A stretch of DNA of 64,000 bases. Source: Sinorhizobium alkalisoli (GTDB lineage: Bacteria > Pseudomonadota > Alphaproteobacteria > Rhizobiales > Rhizobiaceae). The notes beneath the pieces are model-generated. The model was not told where the DNA came from, ran no database searches, and worked only from the letters and a program-made list of their open reading frames with translations. Of the stretch, positions 38,801-50,203 are shown in pieces. A program made the position numbers and the translations under genes. The DNA lies in NCBI RefSeq assembly GCF_008932245.1, contig NZ_CP034909.1, positions 1-64,000 of the forward strand, read 5' to 3'. The number at the start of each line of letters is the position of its first letter. Position 1 is the stretch's first letter.

Positions 38801-39616
38801 ATGGTCAACTGGATACGGGTCGCGTTCTACGGCCTCCTGCTCCTCGTCGTCTCCTTCCTTCTGATACCGGTCCAGTTGATCTGCCTCCGGTACGACCTGA
38901 TGCCGCGCCGCTACCTGCCGCGGGTCTGGCATCGCATCGCCTGCGACCTGCTCGGTCTTCGCGTGCGGGTGCACGGGACCCTGGAGCGTCGCCGTCCCTT
39001 GCTTCTCAGTTCCAATCATGTCTCCTGGAAGGACGTCCTCGTTCTTTCGTCCATCGCCGACGTCGTCTTCGTCGCCAAATCCGAGGTCAAGGATTGGCCC
39101 GTCTTTGGCCATCTTGCCCGCCTGCAGGCTTCCGTCTTCATCGAGCGCGAGCAGAAACGTTCGGCCGGTCAGCAGGCAAATGAGATCGGCCGCCGGCTTG
39201 CCGATGGCGAAGTGGTGGTGCTGTTTCCCGAAGGCACGACATCGGACGGCAATCGCCTGCTCGAGATCAAATCATCCCTGTTCGGCGCCGCGGCCACGGC
39301 CGTGCCGCAGTCTCCGACCGGTGTGGTCCATGTCCAGCCGGTGGCGATTTCCTATACGGGCATTCACGGCATGCCGATGGGACGCTACCACCGGCCGATC
39401 GCAGCGTGGCCGGGCGATATCGGGCTGATCCCGCATCTCCTCGGCGTCCTTCGGGAAGGGGCGATCGATGTCGAAGTCGATTTCGGCGAGGCGGTGGACT
39501 ACGACCGTCGGTCCAACCGCAAGGAGGTGAGCCGCCTGGTCGAACGGCGGATCCGCCGCATGTTGTCGGACCGGTTGAGGGGACGATCGGCAAGCGGCGC
39601 CCAGGACGCGGCCTAG
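38801..39616 (+). CDS. olsA: 1-acylglycerol-3-phosphate-type acyltransferase OlsA
   Basis: 271 residues from ATG 38801 (the open frame has TTG 38795). Membrane-bound PlsC fold: N-terminal hydrophobic segment (1-28; VAFYGLLLLVVSFLLIPVQL), the HX4D-type catalytic motif NHVSWKD and the FPEGTTSDG motif. OlsA adds the second acyl chain to lyso-ornithine lipid made by OlsB; assignment over a plain PlsC rests on the rimI-olsA-miaB context known in Sinorhizobium. Its TAG stop lies at the edge of a RIME1-like repeat. Confidence 0.88.
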   Translation: MVNWIRVAFYGLLLLVVSFLLIPVQLICLRYDLMPRRYLPRVWHRIACDLLGLRVRVHGTLERRRPLLLSSNHVSWKDVLVLSSIADVVFVAKSEVKDWPVFGHLARLQASVFIEREQKRSAGQQANEIGRRLADGEVVVLFPEGTTSDGNRLLEIKSSLFGAAATAVPQSPTGVVHVQPVAISYTGIHGMPMGRYHRPIAAWPGDIGLIPHLLGVLREGAIDVEVDFGEAVDYDRRSNRKEVSRLVERRIRRMLSDRLRGRSASGAQDAA

Positions 39617-39720
39617 AGCGCCGCGCGTCTTATTAGACCCGCAAAGGTCACTGTAGCACTTTGAAATGCTGCATGTCTTTGTCCTTTAATCGAGGTCGTT
39701 TAAAGGAGACATGCAGTAGC
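39614..39720 (-). repeat. RIME1-like repeat (reverse orientation) after olsA
   Basis: The reverse complement starts gctactgcatgtctccttta and ends in gacgcgcggcgctct, matching the copies at 44841 and 48889 over ~107 bp with internal palindromes. The olsA stop TAG (39614-39616) falls in the terminal bases of the element. With the fragment at 39756 it fills the 286-nt gap to miaB. Confidence 0.85.
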
Positions 39721-39755
39721 GCATCGCTCGGAAAGCTCAGTACTCAGTTCGAAGC

Positions 39756-39800
39756 GTTGCAGCGACCTGTTCGCGTCTGAAGGGTTGCGCGGGGCTGCAA
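39756..39800 (+). repeat. RIME right-arm fragment before miaB
   Basis: gttgcagcgacctgttcgcg, then tctgaagggttgcgcgggg and ctgcaa follow the right arm of the RIME1-like family (cagcgacctttgcgcgtct...gcgcggcgctgta). It lies 35 nt after the reverse copy, so the two face each other. Confidence 0.55.
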
Positions 39801-39902
39801 GCGCCCTTGCGGGCGAACGCCGGACCCTGGCAGGTCCGGCCGAGCCACGGTGGCGGCCGAAAATGCTTCAATTTTGGGCCGCTTTGAACTAAAGAACCGC
39901 GC

Positions 39903-41303
<1,401 letters not shown>

Positions 41304-41420
41304 CGCCGTGACCGGCAATGGAGTTCAACGGGAGCTTTTGCGCCGGTAAAGTGTTACAAGAGTCTGCGCGCTGCCGTCCACGCGTGGCGCCGCGGATCAA
41401 GAGCGAGGAGCCCGAACCGC

Positions 41421-42476
<1,056 letters not shown>

Positions 42477-42491
42477 CGATTGCGGGCGACC

Positions 42492-42998
42492 ATGACGGCC
42501 TTGGATATTCAGATCAGCGTCGAAGGGGGAGACTGGGCGTCGGAGAGCGACCTGCAGTCGTTTTCGGCAGGCGTTCTCGCGACGGCAGCGGATTTTCTGG
42601 CAACTGAAGAGGGGCAGCCATTCCCCGCCGAAGCGCCGGAACTGTCACTGGTCTTTACCGATGATGCGTCGATCCGGGCGATCAATGCGGAATGGCGCAA
42701 TCAGGACAAGCCGACCAATGTCTTGTCCTTTCCGGCATTTGCAGTCACTCCGGGCCAGATGCCGGGGCCGATGCTCGGCGACATCGTCATCGCCCATGAG
42801 ACGTTGAAGCGTGAAGCGGCCGAATTGGGAAAGCCATTCGAGGAGCATTTGACCCATCTACTCGTCCATGGATTCCTGCATCTTTTCGGGTATGATCACA
42901 TCGAAGACGGCGAAGCAGAAAAAATGGAGGGCCTGGAGACTCGCATTTTGGCGCGTCTTGGCCTATCTGACCCTTACGGGGACCTCTCCCCGCATTGA
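42492..42998 (+). CDS. ybeY: Endoribonuclease YbeY (16S rRNA maturation)
   Basis: 168 residues from ATG 42492. The zinc-binding motif HGFLHLFGYDH is present near 120-130, with the conserved LSLVFTDDASIRAINAEWR and NVLSFP blocks. YbeY is a metal-dependent RNase in 16S 3'-end processing and ribosome quality control; S. meliloti YbeY (SmYbeY) also affects sRNA pathways. It follows phoH and precedes corC by 11 nt. Confidence 0.96.
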   Translation: MTALDIQISVEGGDWASESDLQSFSAGVLATAADFLATEEGQPFPAEAPELSLVFTDDASIRAINAEWRNQDKPTNVLSFPAFAVTPGQMPGPMLGDIVIAHETLKREAAELGKPFEEHLTHLLVHGFLHLFGYDHIEDGEAEKMEGLETRILARLGLSDPYGDLSPH

Positions 42999-43009
42999 CA
43001 GTTGGAACG

Positions 43010-44170
43010 ATGAACGAGTTCAAGACACAGCCGGTCACGGTTGCGAATGAGGAGGCGGAAGCCTCCGGCGAGCCCGAGGCGGGCAGTAGTAGCTCCGCCT
43101 CCAGATCAGAGGGCAGCAGATCCACAACATCCTTCTGGAGCCGAGCTGCACGCCTGCTGCGCGGAGCAAATACGTCGAGCCTGCGAGAGGACCTCGCGGA
43201 TGCGTTGATGTTCGATGCCGCCAGCAACACCGTGTTTTCGCCCGAGGAGCGGGCGATGCTCAACAACATCCTCCGCTTCCGCGAGGTGCGGGTCGAGGAT
43301 GTCATGGTGCCACGCGCCGATATCGAGGCGGTGGACCAGGGCATCACCATTGGCGAACTCATGGTCCTCTTCGAGGAATCCGGGCGCTCGCGCATGCCTG
43401 TCTACAGCGAAGGCCTCGATGATCCGCGCGGCATGGTCCATATCCGCGACCTTCTCGCCTATGTGACGAAGCAGGCCCGCAACCGTCGCCGCAACGGCAG
43501 GGCGCAGGCCACCACGGCCATTGAAAGGGGCGAAAAGGCGTCGCGTCAGCCAAGGTCCGGCTTCGACCTCGCGCGCGTCGATCTGAACAAAACGGTCGAA
43601 GAGGCGGGCATCATACGCCAACTCCTCTTCGTGCCGCCCTCGATGCTCGCCTCGGACCTGATGCAGCGCATGCAGGCCGCACGCATTCAGATGGCTCTCG
43701 TCATCGACGAATATGGCGGCACCGACGGTCTCGTCTCACTGGAAGACATCGTCGAAATGGTGGTCGGCGACATCGAGGACGAGCATGACGACGAGGAGGT
43801 GATGTTCGCCAGCACCTCGGAGGACGTCTTCGTGGCGGATGCTCGTGTCGAGCTCGAGGAGATCTCCCAGGCGATCGGACCGGATTTCGACGTGCGGGAG
43901 CAGATCGAGGATGTCGATACGCTTGGCGGCCTCGTCTTCGCCTCGCTTGGCCGGATTCCGGTTCGCGGCGAGGTGGTTCAAGCCATTCCAGGCTTCGAAT
44001 TCCAGATTCTCGACGCGGATCCGCGCCGCGTGAAGCGCGTGCGCATCATGCGCAAGCGTCCGCCGGCCCGTCGGCGACTGCACAAGGCCGAGAAAGAGGG
44101 CGTGCCGGAGGCGTTCACGCCGATCGGCGGCGGTCAGGCCGACCTCCGGTCTCCGCCACCCGTCGAGTGA
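43010..44170 (+). CDS. corC: CBS-domain hemolysin-like protein (CorC type)
   Basis: 386 residues from ATG 43010. A low-complexity Ser/Glu-rich N-terminus (1-45), two CBS domains (about 90-150 and 205-265; VEDVMVPRADIEAV, LVIDEYGGTDGLVSLEDIVE) and a C-terminal CorC_HlyC domain (about 285-355). It lacks the DUF21 membrane domain of TlyC-like transporters, so it is the cytosolic CorC type, linked in E. coli to magnesium efflux. Between the CBS domains is a basic insert (about 150-190). It is part of the ybeY-corC-lnt group. Confidence 0.92.
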   Translation: MNEFKTQPVTVANEEAEASGEPEAGSSSSASRSEGSRSTTSFWSRAARLLRGANTSSLREDLADALMFDAASNTVFSPEERAMLNNILRFREVRVEDVMVPRADIEAVDQGITIGELMVLFEESGRSRMPVYSEGLDDPRGMVHIRDLLAYVTKQARNRRRNGRAQATTAIERGEKASRQPRSGFDLARVDLNKTVEEAGIIRQLLFVPPSMLASDLMQRMQAARIQMALVIDEYGGTDGLVSLEDIVEMVVGDIEDEHDDEEVMFASTSEDVFVADARVELEEISQAIGPDFDVREQIEDVDTLGGLVFASLGRIPVRGEVVQAIPGFEFQILDADPRRVKRVRIMRKRPPARRRLHKAEKEGVPEAFTPIGGGQADLRSPPPVE

Positions 44171-44189
44171 TCGCTGAGGCCATTCCGCG

Positions 44190-44768
44190 TCAATGGTTGA
44201 CGTCTGCGTTCTTCTGTTTGACCGGCTGAGGTAAATATTCCGGCGGATGCCGGTCTATCTCGCCGCGCAAGGTGATCAGGTCGATGAAATGGTCCGCCTG
44301 GCGACGCAGGTCGTCGGCAACCATGGGCGGCTGCGTCGCCATCGTCGAAACGACGGAGACCTTGCGTCCCTTGCGCTGCAGCGCCTCGACGAGCGTGGTA
44401 AGGTCGCCGTCGCCGGAGAAGATCACGATGTGGTCGGCGACCTGAGATTGCTCCATGGCGTCGATCGCGAGCTCGATGTCCATATTGCCCTTGATCTTGC
44501 GCCGACCCTGGGCATCGGTGAACTCCTTGGCCGGTTTGGTGACGACCGTATAGCCGTTATAGTCCAGCCAATCGATCAAGGGACGGATCGTGGAAAATTC
44601 GAGGTCATCGATCAGCGCAGTGTAGTAATAGGCGCGCAGCAGATAGGCGCGCTTCTGGAATGCGCTTAGTAATTTGCGGTAATCGATGTCGAAGCCCAGG
44701 CTCTTCGATGCTGCGTAAAGGTTGGCGCCATCGATGAAGAGTGCGATCTTTTCGCGGGAATCGAACAT
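44190..44768 (-). CDS. NYN domain (LabA/DUF88-type) putative nuclease
   Basis: 192 residues from ATG 44768, with AAGGAG 6 nt upstream. NYN/PIN-like acidic residues are in place: ALFIDGANLYAA (first Asp), KGNMDIELAIDAM and IVIFSGDGDLTTLVEAL. Members are predicted RNases; LabA in cyanobacteria affects clock output, but function here is unknown. It is on the minus strand between corC (19 nt, tail to tail) and lnt, which are usually adjacent. A RIME repeat and a 415-nt gene-free stretch separate it from lnt. Confidence 0.9.
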   Translation of the reverse strand: MFDSREKIALFIDGANLYAASKSLGFDIDYRKLLSAFQKRAYLLRAYYYTALIDDLEFSTIRPLIDWLDYNGYTVVTKPAKEFTDAQGRRKIKGNMDIELAIDAMEQSQVADHIVIFSGDGDLTTLVEALQRKGRKVSVVSTMATQPPMVADDLRRQADHFIDLITLRGEIDRHPPEYLPQPVKQKNADVNH

Positions 44769-45183
44769 TGTGACTCCTTTGTCACTCAACATACCCAAAT
44801 CCCGGCGCCCTAAACGGATCGCCATAGGCGGAGTCGAACGCCTACTGCATGTCCACTTTAATCGTCCTCGATTTAGGGACAAAGACATGCAGCAATATAA
44901 AGTCCTACAGCGACCTTTGCGCCTCTGATAAGACGCGCGGCGCTGTAGTGACGATATGGTACGCAAAAATGAGAAAACCGATAGCTGCGCCCTAGCATAT
45001 TGGCAACTGTGGTTAACTCGCGTCAATTCTACCTCAACCCTCGCGCGAAGTCATCGACGCAATTGCTGCGTCCGACAGGAATGGCCGCCGCCGTGGCGGG
45101 ACAAGCGACCGTTTTTTTGAAAAACTGCCGCCAATCGATTCGGTTCTTCCCGCGCGGCTTTCCGGCCGCCGATTGGAGTGTCA
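44769..45183. other. Gene-free 415-bp spacer between the NYN gene and lnt
   Basis: Contains the NYN Shine-Dalgarno at its left end, a full RIME1-like repeat at 44841-44948, and then about 235 nt of lower GC with no ORF or clear promoter call. A TTAA at 45013 lacks a second CtrA half at the right distance. It must hold the promoters of NYN and lnt. Confidence 0.7.
44841..44948 (+). repeat. RIME1-like repeat (complete)
   Basis: 108 bp: cctactgcatgtccacttta ... gacatgcagcaa (left palindrome), aagtcctacagcgacctttg linker, and cgcctctgataagacgcgcggcgctgtag (right arm). Length and palindromes match the described RIME1 class; two other near-complete copies are at 39614 (reverse) and 48889. Confidence 0.85.
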
Positions 45184-46779
45184 ATGGAAAGACTGGCAGG
45201 TAAAATCATCCTCCTTTCCGGAGTTTCCCGAGCATTTGTCGGCTTTCTGGCCGGTCTTGTGGCAGTGTTCACCCAGGCGCCTTTCGGGATTTTTGCGGCC
45301 GCTTTCCTGTCCTTCCCAGTCCTGGTCTGGTTGATCGACGGCGTGGCCTCCGATCCGAACGAGGGCTTGGTCCGGCGCCTGCTGCCCGCCGCTTCGATTG
45401 GCTGGAGCTTCGGCTTCGGCTATTTTCTGGGTGGCTTGTGGTGGCTCGGCAACGCCCTTCTCGTGGAGGCGGATGTCTTTGCCTGGGCGCTGCCGCTGGC
45501 AGTCATCGGCCTCCCTGCTTTTCTCGCACTCTTCTATACCTTCGCCGTGCTCGTGGCGCGCTGTCTCTGGTCCGACGGTGTCGGCCGAATTGCCGCGCTT
45601 GCACTCGGCTTTGGCCTTGCCGAATGGGCGCGCAGTTTTCTCTTCACCGGATTTCCCTGGAATGCGATCGGCTATGCGGCGATGCCGATGCCGCTGATGA
45701 TGCAGTCGGCAAGCGTCGTGAACCTGGCAACGATCAATATGCTCGCGGTCTTCGTGTTTGCAGCCCCAGCCCTGGTCGGCACGGGAAGGGGCGCGCGTAT
45801 CGGACTTGCCGCCGCCATTGTACTCTTCGCCGCCCATATCGGCTTCGGCTACTATCGATTGACCCTGCCGCCGCCAGCGCCGAAGAGAGCTTCGCTGACG
45901 GTGCGGCTCGTTCAGCCGGTCATCGACCAGGCGAAGAAGCTCGACGATCGCCAGCGCGCCGCCATTTTCGCCGAGCATCTCGCGCTGACGGCCGCACCGG
46001 GCGAGGAAGGCGCCAAAAGGCCGGACATCGTCGTCTGGCCGGAAACATCGATCCCTTTCATCCTGACGGACAATCCCGATGCGTTGACGCGGATCGACGA
46101 GGTTCTCGATGATGGCCAGATCCTCATCACCGGCGCTGTTCGTGCCGAGGATGCGGGCGCCGGCCTGCCGCCGCGCTATTACAATTCGATCTATGTCATC
46201 GACGACCGCGGCCAGATCGTCGCGGCCGCCGATAAGGTCCATCTGGTACCCTTCGGCGAATATCTGCCGTTTGAGCAATTGTTCTCGTCCTGGGGCCTGA
46301 GCTCCGTCGCCGCCTCGATGCCGGGCGGCTTTTCGGCGGCGAGAACACGTCCGCTGCTGACGCTGCCGGGGGGCAAGACCATCTACCCGCTGATCTGCTA
46401 TGAAGCGATCTTTCCCGACGAGATTGATGGTAGTGGCCGTTTGGCCGACGCGCTCCTGAACGTCACCAATGATGCCTGGTTCGGCGATACGCCCGGGCCC
46501 CGCCAGCACTTTCATCAGGCGCAACTGCGTGCCGTCGAAAGTGGGACGCCGATGATCCGCTCCGCCAATAGCGGTATATCAGCAGTGATTGATGCACGCG
46601 GCGTTTTAGTGGTAGGGTTGGGATACAATTACAAGGGAGTTATTGACGCCACCTTACCGGGAAAAATGCTCACGGCGACTGATACTACTACGCGTGACCG
46701 GATTCTCTGGGTTACGATAGGGATTCTCTTTTTGATTGCGATGATTTCACGCAGAAGTTTCAGCCTTCGGAAGAATTGA
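45184..46779 (+). CDS. lnt: Apolipoprotein N-acyltransferase Lnt
   Basis: 531 residues from ATG 45184 (TTGGAG 5-8 nt upstream; a GTG 6 nt earlier is in frame). About 6-7 N-terminal transmembrane helices and a periplasmic nitrilase-fold domain. The Glu-Lys-Cys triad is visible: Glu in VWPETSIP (about 285), Lys in ADKVHLVPFGEY (about 349) and Cys in PLICYEAIFP (about 404). It adds the third acyl chain to lipoproteins after Lgt and LspA. Confidence 0.96.
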   Translation: MERLAGKIILLSGVSRAFVGFLAGLVAVFTQAPFGIFAAAFLSFPVLVWLIDGVASDPNEGLVRRLLPAASIGWSFGFGYFLGGLWWLGNALLVEADVFAWALPLAVIGLPAFLALFYTFAVLVARCLWSDGVGRIAALALGFGLAEWARSFLFTGFPWNAIGYAAMPMPLMMQSASVVNLATINMLAVFVFAAPALVGTGRGARIGLAAAIVLFAAHIGFGYYRLTLPPPAPKRASLTVRLVQPVIDQAKKLDDRQRAAIFAEHLALTAAPGEEGAKRPDIVVWPETSIPFILTDNPDALTRIDEVLDDGQILITGAVRAEDAGAGLPPRYYNSIYVIDDRGQIVAAADKVHLVPFGEYLPFEQLFSSWGLSSVAASMPGGFSAARTRPLLTLPGGKTIYPLICYEAIFPDEIDGSGRLADALLNVTNDAWFGDTPGPRQHFHQAQLRAVESGTPMIRSANSGISAVIDARGVLVVGLGYNYKGVIDATLPGKMLTATDTTTRDRILWVTIGILFLIAMISRRSFSLRKN

Positions 46780-46926
46780 CCAAAAACCCCTAAAATTGCA
46801 TAGTGGTTCTTACCGTCAACCTCCACCTGCCGCTGTAGCCCCGCCTTCGCGGGAAGCGTGCTTCCGATGAGCGGCAAGCAATGAGAGGTTGTGGATCATT
46901 GAAACAGCGTGTTTAGGAACGCGAAT

Positions 46927-47346
46927 ATGGTCGAAAACAAGAAGAAGCCGAATCCGATCGACATTCATGTCGGCAGCCGGATTCGCCTTCGCCGGACGAT
47001 GCTTGGCATGAGCCAGGAGAAGCTCGGCGAGAGTCTGGGGATCACCTTCCAGCAAATCCAGAAGTACGAAAAGGGCACGAACCGCGTCGGCGCCAGCCGC
47101 CTGCAGAATATTGCCACGATCCTCAATGTCCCGGTCTCGTTTTTCTTCGAGGACGCCCCGGGCGAGGGAACCGGCGTTCAGTCCGGAATGTCGGAGTCAT
47201 CCAGCTCCAACTATGTGGTCGATTTCCTGTCGTCTTCCGAGGGTCTGCAGCTCAATCGCGCCTTCGTCAGGATTTCCGACCCGAAGGTTCGACGCAAGCT
47301 GGTGGATCTCGTGAAGGCGCTGGCCGCGGAGGCGGAGAGCGACTGA
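46927..47346 (+). CDS. XRE-family helix-turn-helix regulator
   Basis: 139 residues from ATG 46927. A HTH_3 domain (about 10-68; RIRLRRTMLGMSQEKLGESL, ITFQQIQKYEKGTNRVGASR) is followed by a linker and a small C-terminal helical part (about 90-138; FLSSSEGLQLNRAFVRISD). This class is common in rhizobia, usually between lnt and metK as here. Its targets are unknown; autoregulation or control of metK is possible, but a terminator separates it from metK. Confidence 0.93.
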   Translation: MVENKKKPNPIDIHVGSRIRLRRTMLGMSQEKLGESLGITFQQIQKYEKGTNRVGASRLQNIATILNVPVSFFFEDAPGEGTGVQSGMSESSSSNYVVDFLSSSEGLQLNRAFVRISDPKVRRKLVDLVKALAAEAESD

Positions 47347-47366
47347 GAAAGCGCTCCACCAATCTG

Positions 47367-47392
47367 AAAAAGCGGCCTTGGGCCGCTTTTTT
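47367..47392 (+). terminator. Rho-independent terminator of the XRE gene
   Basis: AAAAAGCGGCC at 47367-47377 pairs with GGCCGCTTTTT at 47381-47391, loop TTG, and the T-run continues one base. It lies 20 nt after the XRE stop, so metK needs its own promoter. Confidence 0.92.
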
Positions 47393-47453
47393 CGTGCCGG
47401 CCGGCGCCTTCGGTAGTCCATCCCAGGCGCGCAGCGGAGCGTTGATCAATGCT

Positions 47454-47475
47454 GATATAAAGATATATTTATGTC
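47454..47475. promoter_or_regulatory. AT-rich palindrome, probable operator of metK
   Basis: GATATAAAGATATATTTATGTC is a 22-bp near palindrome in an otherwise GC-rich region, 75 nt before metK and after the terminator of the upstream gene. Its ATAAAGATAT-type core resembles sites predicted for the SAM/SAH-responsive ArsR-family regulators (SahR/SamR) of proteobacteria; I recall the motif only approximately. No SAM riboswitch is apparent in the 75-nt leader. Confidence 0.45.
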
Positions 47476-47549
47476 GTTGTTCGCTTGTTTTTTGGCGGCA
47501 AAACCACTAACAGTTCGGGACCGCTTCTTTCATTGAGGGGACTTCCCGC

Positions 47550-48818
47550 ATGCGCGCAAACTACCTGTTCACGAGTGAATCCGTAGCCGAAGGTCATCCG
47601 GATAAAGTGTGTGACCGCATCTCCGACGAGATCGTCGATCTGGTCTACCGCGAAGCGGCGAAGTCCGGTGTCGATCCGTGGAGTGTGCGCATTGCCTGCG
47701 AGACGCTGGCGACGACCAACCGCGTCGTCATCGCCGGCGAGGTCCGCCTGCCGCCGAGCCTGCTGAAGAAGGACAAGAACGGCAACGAGGTGATCAACCC
47801 GTCGAAGTTCAAATCCGCCGCCCGCAAAGCCATTCGTGACATCGGCTATGAACAGGACGGCTTCCACTGGAAGACGGCGAAGATCGACGTGCTCCTGCAC
47901 TTCCAGTCCGCGCATATCGCTCAGGGGGTCGACAGTGCCGCAGACAAGCAGGGCGAGGAGGGCGCCGGCGACCAGGGCATCATGTTCGGCTACGCCTGCC
48001 GTGAGACGGCAGAGCTCATGCCGGCTCCGATCTACTATTCGCATCGCATTCTGAACCTGCTCGCCGCTGCGCGCAAAAAGGGTGACGGCGAGGTTGCCAA
48101 GCTTGGTCCGGACGCCAAGAGCCAGGTGACCGTTCGTTACATCGACGGCAAGCCGGCCGAGGTCACCTCGATCGTGCTTTCGACGCAGCACCTCGACGAG
48201 AGCTGGGATTCGGCCAAGGTTCGCGCCGTCGTCGAGCCATACATCCGCGAAGCGCTCGCCGACTTGAAGATCGCCGCTGACTGCACCTGGTATATCAATC
48301 CGACCGGCAAGTTCGTCATCGGCGGTCCGGACGGCGATGCGGGCCTTACCGGTCGCAAGATCATCGTCGATACCTACGGCGGTGCCGCACCGCACGGTGG
48401 CGGCGCCTTCTCCGGCAAGGACACGACCAAGGTCGACCGCTCGGCCGCCTATGCCGCCCGCTATCTCGCCAAGAATGTGGTCGCGGCAGGCCTGTCCGAC
48501 CGTTGCACGATTCAGCTTTCCTATGCGATCGGTGTCGCCCAGCCGCTGTCGATCTATGTCGACCTGCACGGCACGGGCAAGGTTTCCGAAGACCAGGTCG
48601 AAAGGGCTATCCGTAAGACCATGGACCTCTCGCCCACCGGCATTCGCCGTCATCTCGATCTCAATCGGCCGATTTATGCCAAGACGGCCGCCTATGGCCA
48701 TTTCGGACGCAAGGCCGGCCGCGACGGCTCCTTCTCCTGGGAAAGGCTCGATCTTGTGAAGCCGCTCAAGGAAGCGATCGCATTCGACGCCACGGCGCTC
48801 AACGGCCGCGCCGCCTGA
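47550..48818 (+). CDS. metK: S-adenosylmethionine synthetase
   Basis: 422 residues. Signatures include [29 protein letters not shown] and the glycine-rich [15 protein letters not shown]. It makes SAM from Met and ATP. The extended loop (about 65-90; [20 protein letters not shown]) relative to E. coli MetK is typical of alphaproteobacteria. GAGGGG precedes the ATG by about 9 nt. trmB follows across a RIME repeat. Confidence 0.97.
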   Translation: MRANYLFTSESVAEGHPDKVCDRISDEIVDLVYREAAKSGVDPWSVRIACETLATTNRVVIAGEVRLPPSLLKKDKNGNEVINPSKFKSAARKAIRDIGYEQDGFHWKTAKIDVLLHFQSAHIAQGVDSAADKQGEEGAGDQGIMFGYACRETAELMPAPIYYSHRILNLLAAARKKGDGEVAKLGPDAKSQVTVRYIDGKPAEVTSIVLSTQHLDESWDSAKVRAVVEPYIREALADLKIAADCTWYINPTGKFVIGGPDGDAGLTGRKIIVDTYGGAAPHGGGAFSGKDTTKVDRSAAYAARYLAKNVVAAGLSDRCTIQLSYAIGVAQPLSIYVDLHGTGKVSEDQVERAIRKTMDLSPTGIRRHLDLNRPIYAKTAAYGHFGRKAGRDGSFSWERLDLVKPLKEAIAFDATALNGRAA

Positions 48819-48888
48819 CCTGCCGGCCTGACAGAGGTCGTCGCGCTCAAATCGAAGCGCCACGGATCGATTCTGATGCATGGTTCTG

Positions 48889-48995
48889 CTACTGCATGTC
48901 TCCTTTAATCGACCTCGATTAAAGGACAAAGACTTGCAGAAATTCAAAGTGCTATAGCGACCTTTGCGCGTCTAATAAGACGCGCGGCGCTGTAG
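48889..48995 (+). repeat. RIME1-like repeat (complete)
   Basis: 107 bp from ctactgcatgtctccttta to aagacgcgcggcgctgtag, the cleanest copy in the window. Internal inverted repeats: ctttaatcgacctcgattaaag at the left (22 nt in two arms) and gcgcgtct/agacgcgc at the right. It fills most of the metK-trmB gap. Confidence 0.88.
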
Positions 48996-49051
48996 ATCGC
49001 GGCGGATGCTCGAAACGGGCATCCGCCCCGCCTGTTGAATGGAATGACGAC

Positions 49052-49750
49052 ATGACCGAACCGCGCCGCGCCAGAGCAACGGAGGCCTTCTACGGCCGTC
49101 GCAAGGGCAAGCCCTTGCGGGAACGCCAGGCCACGAATCTGGAAACCATTCTGCCGGTTCTGAAGCTCGATCTCGACCATCCGGCGCCTGCATCCCTCCC
49201 GGAGCTCTTCGCCGTCCCGGTCCAGCGGATCCGATTGGAGATCGGCTTCGGCGGCGGCGAGCACCTCCTGCATCGCGCGGCGGAGGATCCGCGCACGGGC
49301 TTCATCGGTGTGGAGCCCTTCGTCAATTCCATGGCCAAGCTGCTCGGCCAGATCGAAACGCGGGGGATCGGCAATATCCGGCTTTACGACGACGATGCGA
49401 CCCAGGTGCTCGACTGGCTGCCCGCCGCCTCACTGGACCAGATCGATCTGCTCTATCCCGATCCCTGGCCGAAACGGAAGCACTGGAAGCGGCGGTTCGT
49501 CTCGAAGGCCAATCTCGATCGTTTCGCCCGCGTGCTCAAACCCGGCGGCTTCTTCTGCTTCGCCTCGGACATCGACAGCTACGTCAATTGGACCCTTATC
49601 CATTGCCGCGATCACGCTTCCTTCGAATGGACGGCGGAAAATGCGGCCGACTGGCTGTCACCGTTCGCGGGCTGGCCGACCACGCGCTACGAGGCCAAGG
49701 CCCGCCGGGAGGGGCGCAACTCCGCCTATCTGACCTTCCGGCGCACTTAG
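49052..49750 (+). CDS. trmB: tRNA (guanine-N7-)-methyltransferase TrmB
   Basis: 232 residues. SAM-binding [11 protein letters not shown], the acidic [12 protein letters not shown] strand and the signature [17 protein letters not shown] with the catalytic Asp are clear. It makes m7G46 in tRNA variable loops. Its TAG stop runs into an intergenic repeat (tagcgcatctgccgaaaatcgg). It follows metK as in other rhizobia. Confidence 0.96.
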   Translation: MTEPRRARATEAFYGRRKGKPLRERQATNLETILPVLKLDLDHPAPASLPELFAVPVQRIRLEIGFGGGEHLLHRAAEDPRTGFIGVEPFVNSMAKLLGQIETRGIGNIRLYDDDATQVLDWLPAASLDQIDLLYPDPWPKRKHWKRRFVSKANLDRFARVLKPGGFFCFASDIDSYVNWTLIHCRDHASFEWTAENAADWLSPFAGWPTTRYEAKARREGRNSAYLTFRRT

Positions 49751-49787
49751 CGCATCTGCCGAAAATCGGAATCGAGGTCGATGCGGT
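49750..49787. repeat. Palindromic repeat remnant after trmB
   Basis: gcgcatctgccgaaaatcgg then aatcgaggtcgatgc repeats the left half of the elements at 10127 and 17258 with a diverged right half. It begins on the last base of the trmB stop. Confidence 0.55.
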
Positions 49788-49899
49788 AGCCCTTCCAGGG
49801 GGGAGAGCCGCGGCACGCCCCTTTTCCCCGTCTTCGCGCCCGCTGGGAGAAGGCTGCGGCAGCGGCAGCCGGGTGAGCGGGAAGAAAACTGTCCAGCAG

Positions 49900-50157
49900 T
49901 CAATGCAGCGTTACGGTGCGCAATTCGTCCTCGGCGGCCTTGAAGAAAGTGCTGGAGCGGTTGTCGGTCAACAGGATCGGCGTTCCGTCGGCTGCAAATA
50001 ACGCCCAGAGATCGATGCCGGGGCCGATTTCGGGTGCTTCCGGAAAGCAGCGGGAGACCTCCTCCGAACGCATCTTGCGGATATAACCGACTTCGCCCGC
50101 GCCGAGATGCGCGAGGTCGTTCTTGGACAGCAATGTGTTGATGGTTTTCAGTCCCAT
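49900..50157 (-). CDS. DUF1150 family protein
   Basis: 85 residues, whole-length match to the DUF1150 pattern (NDLAHLGAGEVGYIRKM, FALFAADG-like LWALFAADGTPILLTDN, AAEDELRTVTLH). Small, no membrane segment, function unknown. It lies 46 nt after hsp20 on the same strand; DUF1150 genes follow small heat-shock genes in many alphaproteobacteria, so it probably shares the heat-shock transcript. Confidence 0.9.
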   Translation of the reverse strand: MGLKTINTLLSKNDLAHLGAGEVGYIRKMRSEEVSRCFPEAPEIGPGIDLWALFAADGTPILLTDNRSSTFFKAAEDELRTVTLH

Positions 50158-50203
50158 GGTGGTGCTCCGTGGTCGCCGGCGCGGGAAATGCCCGCCGGTT
50201 ATC

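Noticed and set aside
44815..44845. A tRNA T-arm-like stretch (ggcgttcgactccgcc on the minus strand) before the RIME at 44841.
   Set aside because: The stem does not close properly on a 7-nt loop and no acceptor, D or anticodon arm is nearby; too short to call a tRNA remnant or attachment site.
47476..47549. A SAM-binding riboswitch in the metK leader.
   Set aside because: The leader is short and I could not draw the conserved SAM-II or SAM-V pseudoknot.
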